A stretch of 6,383 bases of DNA, from NCBI GenBank assembly GCA_017547315.1, contig JAFYQA010000080.1, forward strand, positions 1 to 6,383. The letters are read 5' to 3'. The notes beneath the pieces are model-generated. The model saw nothing but the letters and a program-made list of their open reading frames with translations. It was not told the DNA's origin and did not search any database. Source of the DNA: Roseburia sp. (lineage in GTDB: Bacteria; Bacillota_A; Clostridia; Lachnospirales; Lachnospiraceae). Below, one piece after another: positions 1 to 5,485 of the stretch. The first letter of the stretch is position 1. Each line of letters starts with the position of its first letter. The translations under genes and the position numbers were made by a program.

Positions 1-375
1 ATATCCTTCGTTATCTGTACCAAGAATATGCTCACTAGAAGGTGGAGCTAAAAAGTTATCTTTTAAGTACTTTTCTGTTGTCTGTCTTAATGTATACTGT
101 ACACCATCTACTTCATAAGTAGTTGTTGTTACAGCATATTCTGTCTTACCACTCTCGTCCAGTTCAATTTCACCCCATCTTGTATATACAACCGGGCCTA
201 AAAAACTGAATAAGAATAAACCGATTACCATAATCAAACCGATAATACTCAGTTTAGATTTGAAAAATCTACGCACAACCATACGTGTCGGAGACATCAA
301 TTTAACATTTTTATCAAGAGGCACTTCTGTTTCTTCTACTTCTTCTGTGCCAAGCTTGCTTGTATTTTCTTCCAT
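1..375 (-). CDS. oppC: OppC/DppC-type peptide ABC transporter permease, N-terminal part (runs off the left edge)
   Basis: This is the second membrane subunit of a peptide/oligopeptide importer, which pairs with the OppB-type subunit encoded just upstream to form the channel. Only the first 125 residues are visible; the frame is open through base 1. Residues 1-25 are a hydrophilic, Glu-rich cytoplasmic tail. Residues 33-40 are basic (RMVVRRFFKS), and residues 42-64 form the first transmembrane helix, as in the OppC_N domain. Residues 116-125 read HILGTDNEGY, the family's HxLGTDxxG motif that precedes the transport domain. The extracytoplasmic stretch between the helix and that motif (about 50 residues) looks longer than in classical OppC. 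The ATG at 375 follows a strong AAGGAGG with 6-base spacing that overlaps the upstream stop codon. The class is clear; the opp rather than dpp or app name is conventional, because substrate cannot be read from the sequence. Confidence 0.93.
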   Translation of the reverse strand, partial: MEENTSKLGTEEVEETEVPLDKNVKLMSPTRMVVRRFFKSKLSIIGLIMVIGLFLFSFLGPVVYTRWGEIELDESGKTEYAVTTTTYEVDGVQYTLRQTTEKYLKDNFLAPPSSEHILGTDNEGY

Positions 376-389
376 AGCGTGCCTCCTTA
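376..389 (-). promoter_or_regulatory. oppC ribosome binding site overlapping the oppB stop codon
   Basis: On the minus strand the sequence TAAGGAGG contains both the oppB stop (TAA, 387-389) and a near-perfect Shine-Dalgarno (AAGGAGG, 382-388). It lies 6 bases before the oppC ATG. This fixes the oppC start and suggests that ribosomes finishing oppB load directly onto oppC (translational coupling), consistent with matched amounts of the two permease subunits. Confidence 0.85.
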
Positions 390-1379
390 CTCTAATTTTA
401 CTCGTGGGTCAACTACACCATACATAAGGTCTGCTAACAATACACCTACTACACTAAGAAGTGCCAAGAACATGTTATATCCCATGATAAATGGAATGTC
501 ACCTCTGTTCATTGCATCTAACGCAATATTACCGATACCAGGTAAATCGAATACCTGCTCTGTAATAATCGCACCAGAGAATAAAGAAGGTAAAAGACCT
601 GCTAATGTAGTTACTAATGGAATTAATGTGTTACGGAAAGCGTGTTTATTAATAACTACGTTTTCTGTTAAACCTTTTGCACGAGCTGTACGAATATAGT
701 CAGAGTTCATAACTTCTAACATATTTGTTCTAGTCATTCTCATTCGTGGACCAATGCTAAGAATAACAATGGTGAGAATTGGAATGAATGCATGTCTTGC
801 ATAGTCAATTAAAAGCTCTACTCCAGTATAAGATACTGTTGCATTAACGAGACCTGATGCTGGGAACCAGCCAAGTTTTAACGCTAATACATTTTTTAAC
901 ATGTTACCGAAGAAGAAGGATGGTAAAGAAATACCAATCATCGCTAATACAGTAACTAAATAATCTCTAAAGCTATACTGATGTGTAGCCGCTGTAATAC
1001 CTAATGGGATTGCAATCATAAATTCAAATACAGTTGCAATCAGGGCGATTAAGAAGGAAATTCCCATGTGTTCATAGATAACCTGAGCTACTGGAATACC
1101 ATATACGAAACTTGTTCCCAAGTCGCCATGTGCCAATGCACCAAGCCAGCTGAAATATCCTCCTAAGATACCCATAAAGCTGTTGTCACCAAGTCCATAC
1201 ATTTCATACATTGCGTTTACAGTTTCTTCACTTACTGTCGCACCACCCTGATTGATGGCGTTGATTTTATCCTGGATAAAATCAACTGGCATCAATCGGA
1301 TAAGAAAATAAATAATCATCGAAACGCCTAAAAGAATGAAAATGGACATTAAAATTCTTTTAACAATATATTTAAACAT
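387..1379 (-). CDS. oppB: OppB/DppB-type peptide ABC transporter permease
   Basis: This is the first integral-membrane subunit of a peptide-class ABC importer. It forms a heterodimeric channel with the OppC-type protein that follows. At 330 aa it is near the usual family length of about 300-340 and looks complete. The N-terminus (MFKYIVKRIL) leads into transmembrane helix 1 (about 9-29), followed by an extracytoplasmic segment with GDLGTS (85-90). Further hydrophobic helices lie near 105-130, 138-160, 197-212, 250-275 and 297-320. The cytoplasmic EAA loop that contacts the ATPase is clear at about 222-254, with YIRTARAKGL at its core. Other family marks are GWFPASG (170-176), QVFDLPGIG (275-283) and the C-terminal DPRVKLE. 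The ATG at 1379 is preceded by CGGAGT, with GGAG (1386-1389) 6 bases from the start. It begins 15 bases after the solute-binding protein gene, so the two are almost certainly co-transcribed. Exact substrate (di- or oligopeptide, or another small ligand) is unknown. Confidence 0.95.
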   Translation of the reverse strand: MFKYIVKRILMSIFILLGVSMIIYFLIRLMPVDFIQDKINAINQGGATVSEETVNAMYEMYGLGDNSFMGILGGYFSWLGALAHGDLGTSFVYGIPVAQVIYEHMGISFLIALIATVFEFMIAIPLGITAATHQYSFRDYLVTVLAMIGISLPSFFFGNMLKNVLALKLGWFPASGLVNATVSYTGVELLIDYARHAFIPILTIVILSIGPRMRMTRTNMLEVMNSDYIRTARAKGLTENVVINKHAFRNTLIPLVTTLAGLLPSLFSGAIITEQVFDLPGIGNIALDAMNRGDIPFIMGYNMFLALLSVVGVLLADLMYGVVDPRVKLE

Positions 1380-1394
1380 AAGCCACTCCGATTA

Positions 1395-3965
1395 TTAGTC
1401 GGCAAATTCAACTTCCCAAATACGATCTAATGGAGAAGAATATGGATTCATCTCTGATGCTGCTGGGAGACTTGAAGCGTCGATTACTTTTGAATTAAAT
1501 GCGTATAATACACTTCTCTGATATACTGGAAGTTCGATTGCAAGGTCTAAAATCTGTTCCATTGCTTCCTGATATAAATCAGCACGAACGCCCTTATCAT
1601 TTGTAGAACGAGCATCTTCAATTAACTCACTTAAATCATCTAAGATGTTTAATTCTTCAGCAGAACCACTTGTCTTGATGTAGTTATAACCCCAAGCAAG
1701 AGTACTTGTTGCTGTAGAATCTTTGTGGTAAACCTGATATAAGTCTGGGTCTAATGCAGAAGACCAAGCAGCAGCCCATACTTCTAAGGAACCTGTATTA
1801 ATCTTTGTAAGAGCCTGTGTATCACAAACTACTTCAACATCCCAACCAAGTTCATTTAATAATGCTGCAGCATCTCTGAATACTTTGTATGTTGGATGAT
1901 CCTGTAAGCTTGAACCTGCAATTGTAAATGTTACTGTTAATTCGCTGTCACCAGCACTTACGCCAGCTTCCTGCATGTATTTTTCGATATTGTTGATAGC
2001 GATATCTTTGTTCCATGTACCAAGCTGTGGATAATCAAATCCGTTATCTGTAGCATCTGCTCCGTCTGGATAAGCCCAGCTTACCATAGACATTGGCCAG
2101 TAAATCTGTGATGCTGTACCTGCACGGTAGTAGTCAAGTGCTAATGATGTGTTCATTGCGCACATGATTGCTTTACGAAGGTTGATATCGTTAATCTTAG
2201 ATGCGTTTACACCAATGTAACCGTAACCTAACTGATCAGTTGTAATTGTTACCATACCCTTTGAAGATAAGCTTTCTAATTTCTCATAGTTATCTGTTGT
2301 AAGAGATGGTGAGATATAATGTACTGTTCCGTTCTCAAGTGCTGCGATAGCGTTCTGTGAACTAACTACCTGATAACGAATCTTATCAATTTTTGCATTT
2401 TCGATGCTTTCACCAACTGTGTGGAAGTTCTCGTTTGCTTTGAAGTATACTACGTTGTTTGTGTAGAAGCTGCTTTCTGATGGTGTATCGCTGTTCTGTG
2501 CGTCTGTTACTTTGTAAGAACCAGCACCCATAGGAAGCTTAATATTTCTTGTTGACTGAATAATATCTGTCATGAAGCTGAAGTTCGCAAATTCAACACC
2601 GAATTTGTTGTTTGCAATATCAACGCCTACAGAGCTTCCTTCACCATAGTAATGCTGTGGAGCAACTGTAAGTGCGAAGTTCCAGATTGCTTTCGGGTCA
2701 ATGCCGTTGATTGTAATCTGTAATACATCGTATTCGCCTTCGTTTGCTACTGTACCATCTTCGTTATGTGCAGAAGCTACTTTGTAGTCTGTACCATTTA
2801 CTGTTACTGTGCTTCCAGCTGCATCTGTATGTCCTAATGAAACGATACCTGAAATGCTTGGAACTGCTAATGTACCATCTGCTGATACGTTTTCATGAAG
2901 AATTACTTCTTTTGCTTTTGCTGTATATTCGCTTGTTAATTCTGCTGCTGTTGCCCAGTAGCTAAGAATGATGTTTAATTCTCTTGCAATCTTATCGTTG
3001 AATACATATTCAATTGCTTCATCTTTTGATTTGATAGAAGATGGATATGCTGGTGTTAATTTTTCGATTGTTGTACGATCTACTTTACCATCTGCACCTT
3101 CTGCATATTTCACTTCTACATAACCTTCTGAATACATGAAACAGAATACTTCATCTTTGAATTCTTCGTATGACTTGTATGGTTCGTCAACGTAAGATTC
3201 CTGTGCACTTGTATAATCTGTTTCTAATTCTTCTTTGAAAAGTTTTAATGCATAGTCATAATCTGCTAAAAGGTTTTCATTTGTTACTTCTGAAGGGTTA
3301 TTAGAGATTGCTGACTTATAACCTGAGCTAATTGAGTAATTCTGAATCGCTGCCTTCATTGCATCATAACCAACTTCTTTTGTAGCGGAAGCTTTTACTT
3401 CTGCGTTGAATAAGTTGATTAATTCGTTCATTCTTGCTGCTGCTCTTGAAGAAGCCTGTGATGAAATTAAATCATCGCTATCGTTAGAAGCAGAGCCAAC
3501 TGTCTGTGTTCTGTACTCTGAAAGACCTACAATGTCTGTAGAGTAAAGTGTTGAAGAACCTGTGTATACAGGATCTAAGTATACATAGTAGTTAAATAAT
3601 ACGTCTTCCATTGTTAATGGATGTCCATCTGAGAAAAGGATTCCATTTTTCAAAACGAAAGTATATGTAGTAGTATCATCTGCATTCTCAACGATATCAT
3701 AATCTTTTACTACTACTGCATGGTCTTCACCATAAGCTACTTCTACTTCTCCGTTTACATAGTTAGAACCAAGCATACCAATCTGTGTCATTGCAACGAT
3801 AGTACCGTCTGGTGCTGATGTAGAGAAGAATGGGTTAAATAAACCATCAAGCTGTTCTGTCATGATAACGAATGCATCTGCATTACTGCCGCCACCGCCA
3901 CAGCCAGTTAACATGCCGACACACATTGCCAAGCATAAAACCAGTGAAACAATTTTCTTTTTCAT
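1395..3965 (-). CDS. Family-5 (OppA/DppA-type) extracellular solute-binding lipoprotein, unusually long
   Basis: This is the lipid-anchored ligand receptor of the peptide-type importer encoded downstream. Residues 1-22 are a lipoprotein signal: basic MKKK, a hydrophobic stretch, and the lipobox LTGC with Cys22 as the anchor, followed by a Gly/Ser linker. The SBP_bac_5 fold is recognisable from NPFFSTSAPDG (44-54), then YTFVLKNGILFSDGHPLTME (101-120). It resumes with FALTVAPQHYYG (430-441), GAGSYKV (480-486), IGVNASKINDINLRKAI (584-600), LGWDVEV (706-712) and AWSSALDPDLYQVYH (733-747). At 856 aa it is far longer than the usual roughly 500-600. The excess is a block at about 155-410 that is helical and charged first and beta-like later, placed inside the N-terminal part of the fold. 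The ATG at 3965 has AAGGAGT (3972-3978) 6 bases upstream. The oppB-type gene follows after 15 bases. Membership of the family is secure; the ligand is not identifiable. Confidence 0.92.
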   Translation of the reverse strand: MKKKIVSLVLCLAMCVGMLTGCGGGGSNADAFVIMTEQLDGLFNPFFSTSAPDGTIVAMTQIGMLGSNYVNGEVEVAYGEDHAVVVKDYDIVENADDTTTYTFVLKNGILFSDGHPLTMEDVLFNYYVYLDPVYTGSSTLYSTDIVGLSEYRTQTVGSASNDSDDLISSQASSRAAARMNELINLFNAEVKASATKEVGYDAMKAAIQNYSISSGYKSAISNNPSEVTNENLLADYDYALKLFKEELETDYTSAQESYVDEPYKSYEEFKDEVFCFMYSEGYVEVKYAEGADGKVDRTTIEKLTPAYPSSIKSKDEAIEYVFNDKIARELNIILSYWATAAELTSEYTAKAKEVILHENVSADGTLAVPSISGIVSLGHTDAAGSTVTVNGTDYKVASAHNEDGTVANEGEYDVLQITINGIDPKAIWNFALTVAPQHYYGEGSSVGVDIANNKFGVEFANFSFMTDIIQSTRNIKLPMGAGSYKVTDAQNSDTPSESSFYTNNVVYFKANENFHTVGESIENAKIDKIRYQVVSSQNAIAALENGTVHYISPSLTTDNYEKLESLSSKGMVTITTDQLGYGYIGVNASKINDINLRKAIMCAMNTSLALDYYRAGTASQIYWPMSMVSWAYPDGADATDNGFDYPQLGTWNKDIAINNIEKYMQEAGVSAGDSELTVTFTIAGSSLQDHPTYKVFRDAAALLNELGWDVEVVCDTQALTKINTGSLEVWAAAWSSALDPDLYQVYHKDSTATSTLAWGYNYIKTSGSAEELNILDDLSELIEDARSTNDKGVRADLYQEAMEQILDLAIELPVYQRSVLYAFNSKVIDASSLPAASEMNPYSSPLDRIWEVEFAD

Positions 3966-4058
3966 TTTTTTACTCCTTCTTGTTATTTATTCTACATAAC
4001 TACTCAAAGTCATATCGCAAAATCGTCTCTTTGAGACTTGCTCTTTTGCTCTGAATAG
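3966..4058 (-). other. Intergenic region upstream of the solute-binding protein gene
   Basis: This 93-base gap separates the InlB-repeat lipoprotein gene from the solute-binding protein gene. It contains the AAGGAGT ribosome site (3972-3978), a compound inverted repeat (4017-4049) and part of a second inverted repeat at the upstream stop codon. The only -10-like hexamer near the start is TAGAAT (3989-3994), and nothing resembling TTGACA lies 16-18 bases before it. I therefore see no convincing separate promoter. Read-through from the lipoprotein gene is the simpler reading, with the stem-loops modulating it. Confidence 0.55.
4017..4049 (-). other. Compound stem-loop, possible attenuator or mRNA processing site
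   Basis: An inner perfect 5-bp stem (GTCTC, 4025-4029, with GAGAC, 4033-4037) closes a 3-base loop. It is nested in an outer 6-bp pairing of GCAAAA (4017-4022) with TTTTGC (4044-4049), separated by 2 and 6 unpaired bases. In the minus-strand transcript no pure U-run follows directly, although the outer 3' arm contains UUUU. It is therefore not a canonical intrinsic terminator. It may act as a partial terminator or protect the 5' end of the importer mRNA; that role is inference. Confidence 0.45.
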
Positions 4059-4066
4059 TTATTCAG
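4051..4066 (-). repeat. Inverted repeat spanning the lipoprotein stop codon
   Basis: CTGAATA (4051-4057) and TATTCAG (4060-4066) are perfect inverted 7-base arms around two central bases. They cover the TAA stop (4059-4061) of the lipoprotein gene. In RNA the tight centre would leave about 6 bp around a 4-base loop. It lies immediately before the compound stem-loop in the direction of transcription, so the two may fold as neighbours. It is weak and AT-rich and could be fortuitous. Confidence 0.35.
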
Positions 4067-5384
4067 TTACGAATTCTAAAGTTACTGTATTGCCATCTAC
4101 GTTAATCAAAACGCTTTCCGGGTTCTCTCCAGTAGCTGCACAGGTAATATCTGCGTTTGGTACTGCATCCGAATTACCCATACCGCATAATAAACCGATT
4201 GAGTAATCATCTACACCAAAATAGCTTCCGGAATCTACCAATACTGAACTTGAAACGATCTGAACATTTGGCAATTTAGCCTCGTTCGAAATAGTACCTG
4301 CTAAAAGACCATAACATGTACCTACCACACGTGTACCTGACTTAATTGTAAAGTTCACATTTTCAAAAGTAACATCTGAAATCTCTGCTGTCTCTGTTAA
4401 ATAACCAAACAAACCTGCATTGATTTTAGAATTATTTGTCTGTACTACTTCGATGTTCTTCATTGTATGACCATTACCATGAATCACACCACCGAAATTA
4501 CCATGCATAAGAGATGTTGGCCAAATCTCACCAGCAAAATCTAAATCTGCATGAATTTCATAATTACCATTTACGCTGGCATTGTCAAGGAACTGTTCCA
4601 CATTATAAATGTGATACCATTCACCTTCCATCCAATCTACGTAAATCTGCATTACAGAGTCTACTGCAGTTCCACTTGCATAATCAACTGCTCCTGTATG
4701 TGCAATCGCAGAAGCTTCAATTAACTGTGTACCTGCTACATCATAATAAGCACCGTTAAAGGTGTAGCCGGAGCGTTCTGGGAAATCATACATTTCTACT
4801 GCTCCTGTTTCTTCATCCCAACATGGTAATGTAATTTCTTCTACCAATGTTGGATCGATTGTCATGCTGTCAAGATACTCACCTGTACCAAGCGCATAAA
4901 ACTCAATCTCAAATAATGGAACCCATGCTGCATAAAGTGTAAGCACTGGTTCTGCTGAAGTATACGTTTTGCTTGTGTCTACTTCTAACATATCTTTTTC
5001 AAAATCCCATTTATCGGAATATGTATAAACGATATTGCCGTTACTGTCTGTACTTTCTGTACGACCTGCATACCATCCAGCCAAGAAATGACCATTATTA
5101 ATCGGTGTAAATGCATCGTTTCCTCTGGCAGCATTGTCTGGTGCAATGAGTGCAATTTTTGCAGCTCCGCCGTTTGTATTCATCTCTGAAACATTATAAG
5201 AATCCACGATAACAGAAGTATTTGTTGTGAAAACACCACCATTTGCATCGTATTTTACGCTGACAGTATAATTTTGTGCATCGTTTACTTCGTATGGTGT
5301 CTGTTCTCCACTACATCCGATTAATAAAGTAACGGTTGTCAAAGTCAAAAGAGCGACAAGCATCGCTTTGATTTTCATTTTCAT
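4059..5384 (-). CDS. Surface lipoprotein with InlB/Flg_new-like B repeats and a GLUG-like beta-helix region
   Basis: This is a predicted lipid-anchored cell-surface protein of 441 aa. Residues 1-24 form a lipoprotein signal: MKMKIK, a hydrophobic core, and lipobox LIGC with Cys24 as the anchor. Two Listeria-Bacteroides (InlB B-repeat, Flg_new) type units follow. The first runs over about 38-154, with VKYDANGGVF, HFLAGWY and LTLYAAW. The second is more diverged, over about 157-252, with FEIEFYALGTGEYLDS, SGYTFNGAYY and MQIYVDW. The C-terminal part (about 257-440) has the turn-rich pattern of GLUG/beta-helix proteins: YEIHADLDFAG, FGGVIHGNGHTMKNI, NAGLFGYL and ISDVTFENVNF. Such architectures occur in surface adhesins or binding proteins, but no enzyme motif is visible and the ligand is unknown. 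The start at 5384 is backed only by a weak AAGAAG (5395-5400) 10 bases upstream; the in-frame ATG at 5378 is an alternative. It precedes the importer by 93 bases in the same direction, suggesting co-expression. Confidence 0.82.
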   Translation of the reverse strand: MKMKIKAMLVALLTLTTVTLLIGCSGEQTPYEVNDAQNYTVSVKYDANGGVFTTNTSVIVDSYNVSEMNTNGGAAKIALIAPDNAARGNDAFTPINNGHFLAGWYAGRTESTDSNGNIVYTYSDKWDFEKDMLEVDTSKTYTSAEPVLTLYAAWVPLFEIEFYALGTGEYLDSMTIDPTLVEEITLPCWDEETGAVEMYDFPERSGYTFNGAYYDVAGTQLIEASAIAHTGAVDYASGTAVDSVMQIYVDWMEGEWYHIYNVEQFLDNASVNGNYEIHADLDFAGEIWPTSLMHGNFGGVIHGNGHTMKNIEVVQTNNSKINAGLFGYLTETAEISDVTFENVNFTIKSGTRVVGTCYGLLAGTISNEAKLPNVQIVSSSVLVDSGSYFGVDDYSIGLLCGMGNSDAVPNADITCAATGENPESVLINVDGNTVTLEFVTE

Positions 5385-5417
5385 TTTACTGCATCTTCTT
5401 TCTTAACATTGACTTAT

Positions 5418-5446
5418 TTTATATGCATCTAAAAATTCTTTGTTAT
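5418..5446 (-). promoter_or_regulatory. Candidate sigma-A-type promoter for the lipoprotein gene and perhaps the importer operon
   Basis: On the minus strand ATAACA (5441-5446; 4 of 6 matches to TTGACA) and TATAAA (5418-5423; 5 of 6 matches to TATAAT) are separated by exactly 17 bases. Transcription would begin near 5411, giving a leader of about 27 bases before the ATG at 5384. AT-rich DNA yields such matches by chance, so support comes mainly from the spacing and the position directly downstream of a strong hairpin. Confidence 0.42.
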
Positions 5447-5471
5447 GGTCTGTGCAATAAATGCACAGACC
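5447..5471 (-). terminator. Perfect 10-bp stem-loop after the acidic-tailed protein gene (terminator-like, but without an adjacent U-tract)
   Basis: GGTCTGTGCA (5447-5456) and TGCACAGACC (5462-5471) are perfect complements around a 5-base loop, starting 14 bases after the stop of the upstream gene. The position suits a transcription end. However, the bases after the stem in the minus-strand transcript are AUAACAAAGAAUUUUU, so the U-run comes about 11 bases late; the plus strand has no T-run either. It may be an atypical terminator, a 3'-end stabiliser, or a palindromic operator, since it touches the putative -35 box. The stem itself is certain; its role is not. Confidence 0.55.
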
Positions 5472-5485
5472 TATTAAAAATTACA

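Noticed and set aside
379..699. Plus-strand open frame antisense to oppB
   Set aside because: It lies wholly within a clearly conserved permease gene and its translation resembles no protein family.
2744..2965. Plus-strand Leu/Tyr-rich open frame antisense to the solute-binding protein gene
   Set aside because: Its composition is a frame shadow of the minus-strand gene, and there is no ribosome site or domain.
3989..4018. Possible promoter for the solute-binding protein gene (TAGAAT at 3989-3994)
   Set aside because: No -35-like hexamer lies at 16-18 bases: the best match at 18 is 3 of 6, and TTGCGA sits 20 bases away. Chance occurrence is likely in this AT-rich gap.
5386..5394. Mini open frame ATG-CAG-TAA just before the lipoprotein start
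   Set aside because: The AAGAAG site touches its ATG with no spacing, so it is unlikely to be translated. The site sits at a workable 10 bases from the ATG at 5384.
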